From Prinia subflava (taxonomy: Eukaryota > Chordata > Aves > Passeriformes > Cisticolidae), in contig NC_086247.1 of NCBI RefSeq assembly GCF_021018805.1, positions 97,419,338-97,483,337 on the forward strand: a stretch of 64,000 nt of DNA, given 5' to 3'. The position numbers and the translations under genes were made by a program. The notes under the pieces were generated by a model, which was given only the letters and a program-made list of their open reading frames with translations, was not told where the DNA came from and made no database searches. This document shows positions 1 through 10,212 of the stretch, one piece after another (within the stretch, counting starts at the first letter, position 1; every line of letters begins with the position of its first letter).

Positions 1-1293
1 TACAGTTATTGTATAGCTATTTTGATATGAACCAGACTGAGACATCGACAGACTCAGACATCAGCATACAGTTATTTTGCTTTATTTCATCGATTTAATG
101 ACCTTCATCCACAAAAGATCCCAGAATTAGCCAGAACCAACACAAAGCATCATGGCACACATTAATTTCCCTGTTCTTCAGAAGTGATTTATCTTGAGAT
201 TATTTCCCTCTACTCCCCAAAGCACACAGCATGCCATTAATTGAAGTTCAAAATACAGAAGACCTTCAGGATTGGTCTTGCCAGATATATATCCCCAGCT
301 TAAACCCACATTAGCATGTATAAACAACTCTAAGTGCTATTTTATTTCTTGGTAACCTTTTCTTAGTGAGTTTATATTAACTTCTGAGAACAGAAGTTAA
401 TAAAGAAATGTGGCCTGCTGTATTCTTAAAGGGAACGTTTTAGCAGGTGATAACAAGAACTTTGGGCTTGCTGTAACTATCAATTTACAGCTGACTGTCA
501 AGAGATCTCAACTACAAGTGAGGTTGTATTCTCCAATTACGACTGTCATTCTCTCAAATTCAGCTTGGCCAGTGAGAAGATACTCCATCACTAAGTGTAC
601 ACCATAGCCAAAATTACCATAACCCATAAATGTCATATCTTGATGACTCCTTATACAAAAGAGTTATTTATTTGTTTATACACCTCCCCTACCAAAGAAA
701 CCCAGGGTTCAGGTGACAACTCTGTATACAATTTTTTTCTTCTGCAGGCTTTATTCTCGATTATTTTCATCTGCAATAAAAAAGAAGATTAACTCAAAGC
801 ACAATGAAAAAATAAATATATCTTCCTGTATCACTGTGATTAATTGTATCTTTGGATCTTATGTTTAACGTGTGCTATTTCTCATAAGCTTTCTGAAAAA
901 TGTCACACTTCTGCATAGGATTTCTCAGTCTGAGACGAGATCTTGTCAGGGTTCTTCCAGGGTTACCCCTTAGTGGTAATGACCATAAATAAAGGGAGAG
1001 GGGTTTCCCTAATGTGGTCACTTTTTAATGCAAAGTAAAATCCCTTTGAGATAAGTTCTTATTGCTTCATATTCTTTAAAAATAAAAAGTTGCCTTACAG
1101 AGGAATCATAATCAAAACTAGCCACTGACAGATGTGGCTAGTTTTTGTCTCCATTGAGGGAGATTACCACTAAAGGCACAACAGTCATTAGAAATGCAGC
1201 ACTCTCTGTAATATGTATTATACTCAGAATGTCTTGCCCTCTGTTTCAAAGCCAGCAGAGCAACACTGATTAATAGTACTCCTGCCCACTAAG

Positions 1294-1436
1294 TTCAACT
1301 TCAATGCTTATGGAAGACACTGAAAAAATTAAAAATGCATTTGGAAGAGAGAGACGAAAGAAAACTTCTATTCCTATTACTTTTATGGGACAAGTAGAAT
1401 CAGTCTTGAAAGCTGAAAGCAGTCTTGAAAAATCAG
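1294..1436 (+). CDS. Candidate host coding exon (unidentified)
   Basis: An open segment of 47 codons lies between an acceptor-like site (pyrimidine-rich stretch then AAG, ending at 1293) and a strong donor (CAG/GTAAGA, intron from 1437). One frame is open throughout. It is rich in charged residues (EKIKNAFGRERRKK, then a hydrophobic PITFMG patch), as in a real internal exon. There is one leading and one trailing base around the codons. I do not recognise the protein. The segment could equally be a chance open stretch in non-coding DNA, or a relic exon of a decayed gene copy. The evidence is splice sites plus an open frame only. Confidence 0.3.
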
Positions 1437-1634
1437 GTAAGATTTAAATTAACATTACAGATATCATTACAGATGTTTTGGTCAGCCCTCAATAGGAAGA
1501 AATGAATTGAAAGCTGCTTACTGTTTCACAATTCACAATAGCCTTTAAGCAAGCAGAAATATGTATGAGATAAGCATGTTAATCCCACACTAGTATAAAT
1601 TCACATTAACAATAAATTCCTTACTTGTTCACAG

Positions 1635-1772
1635 CTGCTTGGTTTATGGGACAGTTATATAAGCTGAAAGACATACATAAATTAAACATTAAGATATTTA
1701 CTTTGCTGAAATGTAAAAAAATCAAAACACAAATCCTAAAGGGTCATTTCAATATCCTTTACATAGAATACT
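1635..1772 (+). CDS. Possible second exon downstream of 1294-1436
   Basis: A good acceptor (TTCCTTACTTGTTCACAG, ending at 1634) is followed by an open frame that reaches a GTAAGT donor at 1773. Its phase (two leading bases) is compatible with the one trailing base of the exon candidate at 1294-1436, giving a continuous frame across an intron of about 200 bp. The second half (lysine- and isoleucine-rich) looks less protein-like than the first, so the 3' limit is doubtful. The product is not recognised. Confidence 0.2.
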
Positions 1773-3054
1773 GTAAGTACTGGCCCAAGAACAAGATGTA
1801 TGAATAGGGCAATTACTTCCAAATTCCACAGGTATTCACCAAGATTCAAACGTGCAAGGTACAAGTAAATATATGTTTTGTTACAAATCTCTGTGAGGCT
1901 GTAACATCTTTCAAGATCCTCAAATTTGATTCATCTAGTGCAATCATAATAAAAGTATCTTCACCTTCCTTGCCAGTGTTTAATGATTTTGTACAGAAAT
2001 ATGATGACAGCTTGTTTTTTTACCTGCACTGGGAGAGGCAGTTTCATGAAACCAAATTCTGTATTTTATTGCCTACCTAAAAATACCACACTCCTCAATA
2101 CCAGATTGGTTATTCTTCTATTTTCTAATTTTTCATATACTGGATAAAATATTCATTTCTTAAAACAATAAAAGAAATAAAGCATGCACACACATATTTC
2201 AGACAAGGTCCTTTGGCAGTAGAATATGAAAATCTGGATATAATTTAAAAGAAAGAATTCTGTTTCCAGTTCAGCTCAGAATGATTTTTTCAAGCAATGC
2301 AAAATCAAAACCGCATTTCTTCTGAAAACTATGTATTATAAAACACATCACAATGTAAAATACAAGATAAAACATAATCTTTCATCAGTTCCCCATCCTT
2401 AGGATTCTTTATACCATCTTGCTTTCCAGGGCACATGTTCTGCATTTGACAAGAGCAGGCTGGAGTTTAACATATGCTGATCAACTGTTCCATACCTCAT
2501 TTGTCCTTACAAAGAGGCCCATCTTCTATGTAACCCAAGCGACTCCTGCCTAACAACAGAATTATAGTCACAGTTATCTTCTGTAACTATCTTAAAATAA
2601 TAAAAGAAACCAGAAAACTATTTCAACATAGCTCGGGTAGCAAATACAAAAGTACTTGGCAACAACAAAAATTAGGTAATTATTTCTCATCAAACTTTTT
2701 GCCATCAAGTAATTTTCACAGAGTGACAATGCAGACAGTCTGTAAATACACCATGAATATTGCTTATCTTTAAACATTTATTGTCATAGAGATTTGGAAA
2801 GGATTAATCTGGAAGGCTATTTCAGAGGGTTTATAAAAAGTGTGGACTTGTAAAAAGAAAATAAAACAAAAAACCCAAACAAATGCATCATTATGAGAAC
2901 AAATGAGATGCCATAGATATCAAAACGTGTCACATTTTCAGAATATTCATAGATGAGAAAATAAAATAGGAAGCATATTTATACTTCTTAATTTCAAGAA
3001 ATTTGAGCAACTACAAAAAAGCAGGGAGGCTCCAATTAAATTCTTAAAACACAC

Positions 3055-3191
3055 CTGTAAAGGTTTTGGTTTGTAACTGGGCAGAAACACCAAATTACGT
3101 TTTGGTTTTACGTTCACCACTTTTGACTGTTTCCAGGCCAATGCACCAATTGATGTGATGATTCCAGTGTTTGCTATTTTCTGAGATATGA
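3055..3191 (-). CDS. Candidate host coding exon (unidentified)
   Basis: On the minus strand a pyrimidine-rich acceptor (GCTTTTTGTTATCTCCTAG) is followed by 45 open codons and a donor ACAG/GTGTGT. The peptide contains GIITSIGALAWKQ and KPKRNLVFLPSYKPKP, which look like constrained coding sequence. The ATG-initiated open frame reading through the donor to 2947 is only intron read-through. It lies on the strand opposite the other exon candidates, so it would belong to a different gene. I cannot name it. Confidence 0.3.
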
Positions 3192-3939
3192 CTAGGAGAT
3201 AACAAAAAGCAAAACAGGTTTACCTTAAAGTTACAAAAATAGTTTATTCACACACACTAAAAGAATGAAAAAGGGGAAAAAAGAGAAGATACTTTCAAAA
3301 CATCCTTTCCCCCCCACACACAAATCACACACAAATGTTCACTTTCCCACAAAAAACCTAAAGAGATGAAACCTGTAATTTTCAGTCAGTTTCACCATTT
3401 AAAAATAATCTTTTATCAGTTCTTTTAGGAAAGGAGCCTCTCTTAGAACTTCCATGGAATCTCCCCACTGACAACACAGAACAGTTCTCTTGTGGGTCTC
3501 ATCTCTCACGAACACAGCCACCCAGGAACCTGCTTTTGTGAGGTCCCTCCCAACAGCAGCTTTCCCAACACTGCATATGGGCCATACCTGCTTATTAAGG
3601 GTACTGTTTAAGGATGCCTCTTCTAGTTTAAAACAAAGTTTCTCCCATCTCCAAAATCATCTTAATCTCAAAAACTAAAAATCTCCTTTTCCTTAGGAGC
3701 AAAGAGCTTCATATCACTTGTAACTAGAGCCTTATATCCCCCCTGACTGCATTCATATGTTACAGGAAAAAATAGTCCATTATCCATACTTTACTAGAAA
3801 CGTCCAGCCATATTAGGCCACTCCTCCACCTTTGTTGTCAATAGTCTTTTCACTCTCTCTTCACTGACTTCTGCTTCATGCTGTGTCTCTTTATAGTTCA
3901 ATCACTTTGTCTGTTCTCACTCTGGGAAGAGTCAGTGCT

Positions 3940-4416
3940 CTGAAAGTTCCATGTGCTGGCAGGAAAGGGTTAAAACTTTCCCAGGCCCGTGGTGCTCATG
4001 TGGTCTCTGCCGGACGGCAGCCACAAAGATCTCAAAGCCGTGCTGACAGAGGACGCTGGTGGATGCCTTCCATCCCTCGATCTCATGACATGGGCCACTC
4101 AGAGCTGCTCCCTGGATCCCGAGGAAAGGGTGTGGGTGTGAGGGGGTGAGGAGAGAACATTCCCCACCCTCTCCAGCCCTGGCCGGCGGCCCGGGCAGCT
4201 GCCGGAGCAAGCTTAAAGCTTGTTAGATGTTGGTAGCCTGGCTCCCTCTGCTGTGGCCCCTGGCACGCAGCCAGCCCCAGGCTGCAGCCTCCCCTCTCCC
4301 CCCGGCAGCTGGGGTAAAGGGGGCTTGGCCGGCCGGGCCACCTCACCCTGAGGGCAGCGGCTCCCACAGGCCTGGCGGGGCCTGGGGCAGTGGGGCCCGA
4401 GATGGCCCTTTCGTGC
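3940..4416. other. Isolated GC-rich block at ERV-A insertion site
   Basis: About 480 bp of GC-rich sequence with several CpGs sits in AT-rich surroundings and is interrupted on its right by ERV-A. Overlapping open frames on both strands are what GC-rich DNA gives by chance. It could be a small CpG-rich regulatory segment or part of an unrecognised repeat. The sequence resumes after ERV-A at 10866 and loses its GC richness there. Confidence 0.35.
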
Positions 4417-5069
4417 TGTAATAAACGCCAATCGCTTGTTTTAGAAATTTATAAAAGTTTAATAAAAATAAAATGGTTATAAAAATAATAATACAAATAT
4501 AGTAATAAAGGTTAAACAATTAGAGTTAGGACAATTAATGAGACAATAACAGCAAAGAGTTAGAGCCCGGGCTGGGTACCTCTTCCTGGACAAAAGTGAG
4601 CCAGGAAAAGGAGCCCGTTAAGGGAAAATTCACTCCTTAAGAGGAGTAATCTATTGCATATACAAAACATTTAATGATTATGCATATATTTTATTTAAAA
4701 CAAGGAATCTGTCTGGTACTTGTCAAAAATTTTCTGTTAATCCCCAGGCACCTTTGAGTCTAAATCAGGCTTGAAAAGGTTTGTTTCTGTTGATAAGGAA
4801 CACCATAAATCCCTCTCCTCTGGAAAATTTAGGGGTTTCTGTAATTGTTATCTCTGTGCAAAGAACCTCCTGATTGCCTTCTCCTTTTCCTGAGCTAATA
4901 AAAAGAATACCTCACACACATAGTTTCTATTTTAACCACTAAAGCTTAATGTTAATTACAAAACCACATTTATTATATTATTAAGATGTTAATACACCAT
5001 AACTTTTCAACCTAGCATAATACATATAGTAAATATCTGCATAGAGCCATATAATATGCATTTTTCACA
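4417..5069 (-). repeat. ERV-A 3' LTR
   Basis: This 653-bp direct repeat matches 10213-10865. Read on the minus strand it starts TGTGAAAAATGC and ends TTTATTACA. It is AT-rich, with a TTTTATTAAA stretch near its end that could serve as the polyadenylation signal. The purine tract lies directly outside it at 5070-5088. Confidence 0.95.
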
Positions 5070-5088
5070 ATCCTCCCTCTTTCTTTTT
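5070..5088 (-). promoter_or_regulatory. ERV-A polypurine tract
   Basis: On the minus strand this is an AAAAAGAAAGAGGGAGGAT run abutting the U3 start. It is the expected primer for plus-strand synthesis and fixes the inner LTR edge. Confidence 0.85.
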
Positions 5089-5189
5089 ATAATTACTTTG
5101 ACTCGAGCAATATTTGTTGCTTTCTATCCTCCATTTTTTGTTCATTTTCTTCATAAATCAATCTAGCTTCTTGGAAGGGGTCTTCTGTT

Positions 5190-5873
5190 TTATTTTGTTT
5201 GTTTAATACCATAATCCTTTGCCCAACCGTTTTTTGTTGTATCCAGTTTTTGATCCATGGCCACTAATTGCATGCCTTGAACTACACTAGTGATGAGCCA
5301 AGTGAAAGAAGGGATCAAACAAGGAAGGAATATTAGACCAGCTGTAGCACATAAGAGGAAGAAGTCTAGTTTTTTCCACCATTCTATTCCCAACACATTA
5401 TCTCACCAGCTAGTATTTAGCATTGATTCCCACCTTTGAACTGGTACATGGGCAATTTTTCTGATATCATTGACTATATCCAGGACAGCATCCCTGTTAT
5501 CATCTATTTTTAAACAACAATCCAATGTATTGAATTTTCCACAAACACCCCCTTCTTCAGCTAATAGATAATGCAAAGCCAACCTATTCTGATACACGGC
5601 TGCTCTGATTTGGGTTTGTTGTCTTGATATTAATTCCATTGCCCAACCAGTTTTGTTTGTTATTATCTCTACAGCTGCTTGAAGTCTTATAATACGATTT
5701 AACATATAAATGGGAGTTCGATATCCCCAACTCCCATCTTGTGCCCAGGTGGCTGGCCCATATGTTTCCAGTATACGTTCAGGGGGCCATTCCTCGTCTC
5801 CCCATTTTTGGAATCCTCCAATGAAGTCTCTCTTGTTTCTTTTTAGATCCTCATAAACTTCAGGCCCTGGCAA
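5190..5873 (-). pseudogene. env: ERV-A env, transmembrane subunit remnant
   Basis: This is the fusion subunit of a retroviral envelope protein. An RNKR furin-type cleavage site lies near residue 12. A coiled-coil heptad region follows, then a QNRLALHYLLAEEGG segment of the immunosuppressive-domain type, and a C-X7-CC cysteine motif (gammaretroviruses usually have C-X6-CC). A hydrophobic membrane anchor (about 5260-5350) and a short tail end it. One in-frame TGA at 5403-5405, just before the anchor, splits it into two open pieces in the same frame (5403-5873 and 5190-5396). The surface subunit upstream is truncated and in another frame. The ISD-type segment is well conserved, so the assignment is firm. 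Confidence 0.88.
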
Positions 5874-6472
5874 AAGAAAAAATCCTGGCTGTATGACTCC
5901 CAGAGTACAGCTCCCTTTTCACTGAGAGGGGAGTTCTGGGTATGCCCTTTTCCACATATCCAGAATAAGCCATCTGGAGCTTTCCAATAATCAAATTTTT
6001 GCTCATCTATATTCTCCCAAAATTTAGAAATCTCTGGGATGCCAAAGTAAGGATTTTTTCCTGTATCATTATATTGAAAAAGTCTGATTTTATTATTATA
6101 CTTACAATTTCCTTTTTTTACTTTTTCCTGGGTCCAATACACGGTAGGTTCTTTCGGAACCCACCATACAGAAGTTCCATTACTAACCTTGTATCTTTTA
6201 CAGGGAGTTTTTGACGTAAAATGTGTTCCTCTGTCCAAGTCTATCCTATTAACCATTCCATATCTTGGAATAATTTGTTCCAAAAGGGTTTTACTTACCA
6301 CGTTGGCTGTGGCCTTGGCAGTGGGAACTGCTTCCACCCAATGAGTTAGATGGTCTGTTATTATTAATAAATACTTCCATCTTTGAACTTGAGGAAGCTC
6401 AGTAAAATCTACTTGGATACTTTGAAATGGTCTAAGAGCTAATTCCCGACCTCCCAATGTGGTTGTTCTCAT
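5843..6472 (-). pseudogene. ERV-A integrase core fused by deletion to env SU remnant
   Basis: This is one open frame of 209 codons with two origins. Its first half is the integrase catalytic core, with the first aspartate in QVDFTELP and the second in DRGTHF. Shortly after the second aspartate it switches to envelope surface-subunit sequence (the stretch around WWVPKEPTVYW and KGNCKYNN). The third catalytic residue (Glu), the integrase C-terminal domain and the env signal peptide are all missing. A single deletion would explain the join. The frame then differs from that of the downstream transmembrane piece at 5873. It is unlikely to be functional as either protein. Confidence 0.8.
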
Positions 6473-6813
6473 TACTTGTTTATTTATCCTTTGACAAGTT
6501 ATACATTTTTCCGTTACTTCCTTTGCTATCTCAAAAATTTCAATATACCCATAGTTCCTTAAAAAAATTGATCACACAAAGCCTGAGTACCCCAGTGAAT
6601 TTTCTGATGCATGTCTTCTAATATTCTTCCAGTAAGTATTTTATTAAGTAATTGCCTTCCATCAAGAAGTTTCCATTTCCCTGATTCATCTTGTTCACCT
6701 CCTACCTCCTTTATCTGCCACAAATTTCAATTCTTCTTCTTGGGGACCCACTTTTAAAGTTATCACAAGCTCCAGTGGTATTTGTCCCCTAGAAAATAGA
6801 GCCTTTGACTCCC
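6473..6813 (-). pseudogene. ERV-A protease start joined to integrase zinc domain
   Basis: Downstream of gag on the minus strand, about 6720-6790 encodes the beginning of protease (PLELVITLKVG, with the active-site region degraded to ADKGG instead of D-T-G). Immediately after this, the integrase N-terminal HHCC zinc domain appears: His pair in MHQKIHWG, Cys pair in KCITC. A frame break lies at the T-run near 6563-6570. The whole of RT and RNase H and most of protease is therefore missing from this element. Confidence 0.7.
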
Positions 6814-7407
6814 CTATTCTTGCTCTGTGTTCATCTCTTTGAAGATTTTCAGATCTTTTGCCCATTTAGGGCAGTCCTTTTTATAATGTCCTTCGCTCTT
6901 ACAGTAAAAACAGACATTCCTGGAATGCTCCTGTGGCTTGGTTTGTATTGGGGTTTTATTTTTTTCCATTCTCCTGTCTCTACAACCATCATATTTAGGA
7001 GTAGTGCCTGTGTGTTTTTGATTTTTCTGGAAATTGTTTTCTCTCATAGTGACTGCCATAATTTTTGCTGGTAGTTTAGTTTTTTCTTCATCTCTCCGGA
7101 CATAAACTTTCTGAGCTTCCTTCAACAAGTCATCTAATGGTTTACCATGCCAATCCTCAATTTTTTCTAATTTCTTTCTAATATCTGGCCAAGCATTTGT
7201 AACAAAGTTAATTCTTAACAAAGCTTTTCCCACTTCAGTTTCAGGATGTATTCCGGAATATTGTTTTATATTTCTCCTAAATCTGTCTAACCATTCGGCT
7301 GGGGTCTCTTCTTTTCCCTGCTGTGCTTCAAAAGCCTTTTTAGCATTTTGCCGTCGAGGTGCTGCCCCTTTTATTCCCTTGATTAATGTATTGTGATAAT
7401 CATTCAT
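6814..7407 (-). pseudogene. gag: ERV-A gag: capsid C-terminal domain and nucleocapsid
   Basis: This stretch encodes the C-terminal half of a gamma-type capsid, with the major homology region around QGKEETPAEWLDRFRRNI. A basic linker follows, then a nucleocapsid with a single CCHC knuckle (CFYC-X4-H-X4-C). One knuckle and this capsid layout are the gammaretroviral pattern. It ends with a stop at 6814-6816. It is out of frame with the upstream capsid piece, which it overlaps at 7404-7407, so an indel has split gag here. Confidence 0.88.
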
Positions 7408-7775
7408 ATGTTTGAGAAATATTTCTCATTATTTTGACCCCACTCTGGGGGTTCAGTTGGCGTTATGTCTTCTCCAGAGGGCCCCTGTGGGTGTTCCCTG
7501 TTCCAGGCTTTTATTCCTGCAGTTTTAACCATTTCCCTTTCTTCCTGAGAAAATAGTATCCTCATTATAGACTGCATTTCTTCCCAGGTATAAATGTTTG
7601 GACCTAGAAATTGGTCAAGTTGTTCAGCTGTGCCTATGGAGTCTTCCAAAATCCCTTTGATTTCCTTTTTAAAATTCCTGACCTCAGAAAAGTCAGGTGA
7701 GCATTCACAAATCCAGTCCCACCCCCTCCCATCGGGACTTCTCTCAGAGGAAATAGACCAATTTTTTTCTCCCAT
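7404..7775 (-). pseudogene. gag: ERV-A gag: capsid N-terminal domain
   Basis: This is the N-terminal capsid domain, recognised from the NFKKEIKGILEDS start and the helix-rich text through the EEMQSIMRILFSQEEREM segment. The beginning of the capsid (PLREVPMGGG) is in a different frame further upstream, so at least one frameshift lies near 7690. The 3' end runs into the other capsid frame at 7407. It would assemble the viral core if intact, but it is broken here. Confidence 0.82.
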
Positions 7776-8951
7776 TCTTTTTGTGTAGATTTATATTCAT
7801 GTGGTGAGGAAGAATCAGGAGAAAGTTGTCCCTTAACTGCACTTCTAATATTTTTATAAGGATCATCTTCTAGGGACAAGGAGTTCTTTTGAGCTGGAAC
7901 CGCGGTTTCTAAGGGAACGGGGCTTCGGACAGGAAGTGAGGTGTTTGGAGGACATACCACTGAGACTTGGTCCTCCAGAGGCGGAGCATGGGCGGGGTTT
8001 GCTGCCAGAACTGCTGAAGAGGGGAGCATTTCCGGGGGCTGCCCGACTACAATGTGGTCAGCCTCCACGTGGCTCATGGTGGCAGAACCAGCCGCTCCTA
8101 ACAAAGGCAAGGCAGCAGCAGTAGCGCTCAGCGCAGCTGGGACAGGCAAAACTGCTGGGGATGGGGCCGAGAACACTGCTGCAGGAGAAGCAGAGACGGG
8201 ACAGCCAGGACCGACGGGAGCCCCCCAGGCGCGGCCAGCAAACCAGCCACAGACCAGCTGGGCAGGACGGGGGCGGGGGCTGATTGGGCAGCCGCGAGCA
8301 GCGGGGCGGGGGCTGGCACCGAAGTGGCGGGCAGCAAAAGAGAGACCGGGGGGGCTGTTGCGGGCAGCGGGGCAGGAGCTGGCAGAGCCACTGCTGGGGG
8401 CAGCGAACTCGCGCCTGGGACGGAAACCAGGGCAGGAATAGGTGACAAGCCAGGACCCGGGACAGGCGCTGGGACTGGGACAGGCACCAACACCGGGGCC
8501 GGTGGAGCTGAAGGAAGCAGCTTGCCAAGACCCAAAACCAGCACTGGGGCCACCGGTGGTGCAGGCGCGAATTGGAAGGGCGGGGGTAAAACTTGCAAAG
8601 GATCCCATTCTTTTTCTTTTCCTCTTTTTTCCTCTTGCTCTCTCCCTTCTCTTTCCCTTTTTTCTTTTCTTGTGTTGTTTTGGGGATTTCTGATACCTTA
8701 AAGATTTTTATTTTCCTAAAATCCCCTGTCCAACACGTCGCATGTTCTCTTTCTTCTGGATTGAATGGTTCCTTTGAGTTTACAAACACATTTAGAGCCT
8801 GACAAATCCATCTTTCAAAGGAACCATATCTAGGCCAATAAACGTGATCAGATCTTATTTCCTTTGTTGGCCATTCAAGCATACAAAATTGTATCATCTT
8901 TACTTTGTCCTTTTTTCTTGTACAAAGGTTTTTTTCCCAGTTGGCTAACAT
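7776..8951 (-). pseudogene. gag: ERV-A gag: matrix and proline-rich domain
   Basis: The matrix domain is readable from 8951 (MLANWEKN, then CMLEWPT and WPRYGSFE, typical of gamma-type matrix proteins). A lysine/glutamate-rich linker follows at about 8630-8700. About 8130-8600 is a GC-rich proline/alanine-rich stretch, the p12-like spacer, open in several frames. No glycine-2 myristoylation start is visible because a stop lies just upstream of the matrix frame. Several indels separate matrix, proline-rich region and capsid. The long plus-strand open frames here are antisense shadows of this GC-rich spacer. Confidence 0.75.
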
Positions 8952-9095
8952 AACTCCAGGGGACTATCTTGGGGTATCTCTGTTGATAATTTCTTACTCC
9001 TTTTTTTCTTTCCTGTATTCTTCATACTGGATTTCCGTCCCATTTATCAAGATCTTATCTATTCACCCCCCTGCCTCTGTTTTTCACTTTCCTCT

Positions 9096-9232
9096 CACCA
9101 CCCAAGTACCACTTTTCTTTCGACTATTTTCTCAAAAAACCTCCTTTTTCTCACACTACTTTTCAATACAATACACTTTCCTCTCACCACCCAAATACCA
9201 CTTTTCAATACAATACACTTTCCTCCGAGGAA
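9096..9232. repeat. Short imperfect repeats CTTTCCTCTCACCACCCAA
   Basis: Two copies of CACTTTCCTCTCACCACCCAA followed by TACCACTTTTC, plus a repeated CAATACAATACACTTTCCTC, occur within about 140 bp. They look like local duplications within the provirus leader. Confidence 0.65.
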
Positions 9233-9490
9233 CTATAATAAAGCTTAAAATAAACAATCCACACTGCATATACTTTTGTTTGTCCACATTCACTCAACTT
9301 TATTTTTCACTTACTCTCACACACAACAAAGCAACCACAACAACAAGGTACCTTTTATTTTTCAACACACCTATTACACTTTTAGGTGTCACTGGCCAGT
9401 CCCTGTGTTCTTGGATATCCCTCAATCCAGCTATGTTGTACCCAACCCCAGATTCTCTTAGGCATATCCTTAATCCTGCAGAATTTAACT

Positions 9491-9638
9491 CAACCCTGGG
9501 TGCTCTTGGAATATTAATTCCTCAACCCCAGCAGGTAATCCACCCTGGGTGCTCTTGGGATATTAATTCCTCAATCCCAGCAGGTAATCAACCCTGGGTG
9601 CTCTTGGAATATTAATCTCTCAATCTCAGCAAAATTTT
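9491..9638. repeat. Three tandem copies of a 49-bp unit in ERV-A leader
   Basis: The unit begins ACCCTGGGTGCTCTTGG and continues with ATATTAATTCCTCAA and CCCAGCAGGTAAT. It recurs at about 9493, 9542 and 9591. The first two copies are nearly identical and the third has decayed at its end. Confidence 0.85.
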
Positions 9639-10191
9639 TAGAGGCCCCTTTCCACACATTTTACTTTCTTATTTTCCCCAATGGATTATGCCAGAAAAAT
9701 CCTCGGCTTCCTCTCTCCAAGAGGTCCCACTCCTTCCCTGAGACCCAAGCCCACTTTTCCCCTGGGGGGTTCTCTCACTCTTTTGTTATCACTCGCTTCG
9801 TCTCCATACTGGCCGTTTTTCTCACGAAAAAGACGTAACCGCAGCGTGGGAAACTCCGCAATTGCTTAGCAGGTCTGGGATAGCCAGCCTGCCTCTCTTA
9901 CACACACACACTCCTTTCCCCCCTTCGTCCGCTCCCCCCAATCCAAGCAATTACTCACCGCTCCTTTGTCCTTGGGTCTTTGTTCTTTGTGTACATGTTG
10001 ATCTTAGGAGCTAATTACCGCAGTTTAGGGAATTCTCTCCCTTTTCTTTGCTTTATTGTCTCTTTTTTGTCCCTGGATCTTTACCTGCTTTTCTGTGGTC
10101 ACACCAGGGGAACAGAGCGAGGCTGCCTAATCAGGGCAGGACGTGTCTTCTCACTCTAATTCTCCTACAGCACCCACAGCAAGGTATTAAT

Positions 10192-10209
10192 AACCATCCT
10201 CTGCTACCA
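10192..10209 (-). promoter_or_regulatory. ERV-A primer-binding site (initiator tRNA-Met)
   Basis: The plus strand reads AACCATCCTCTGCTACCA, identical over 18 bases to the 3' end of vertebrate initiator tRNA-Met including CCA. It sits 3 bp inside the 5' LTR (spacer 10210-10212), exactly where the minus-strand primer binds. Confidence 0.88.
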
Positions 10210-10212
10210 TAT

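Larger units (their letters stand above)
1..3880. other. AT-rich non-coding DNA
   Basis: Apart from the three exon candidates, this stretch is AT-rich DNA without recognisable repeat ends. The short open frames at 410-792, 2592-2777 and 3490-3678 have no family resemblance or splice context that I can see. Confidence 0.5.
8952..10191 (-). other. ERV-A 5' leader
   Basis: About 1.2 kb lies between the primer-binding site and matrix. That is long for such an element. It holds two sets of tandem repeats (about 9096-9232 and 9491-9638) and pyrimidine-rich text on the plus strand. I see no conserved open frame. It would normally hold the packaging signal and the splice donor. Confidence 0.6.

Noticed and set aside
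4083..4431. Overlapping open frames on both strands in the GC-rich block
   Set aside because: GC-rich DNA lacks stop codons by chance; some cross the ERV-A boundary, so they cannot be old genes.
7936..8701. Long open frames on the plus strand (up to 166 codons)
   Set aside because: They are antisense to the GC- and proline-rich gag spacer of ERV-A; low-complexity Gly/Ala/Arg text with no family.
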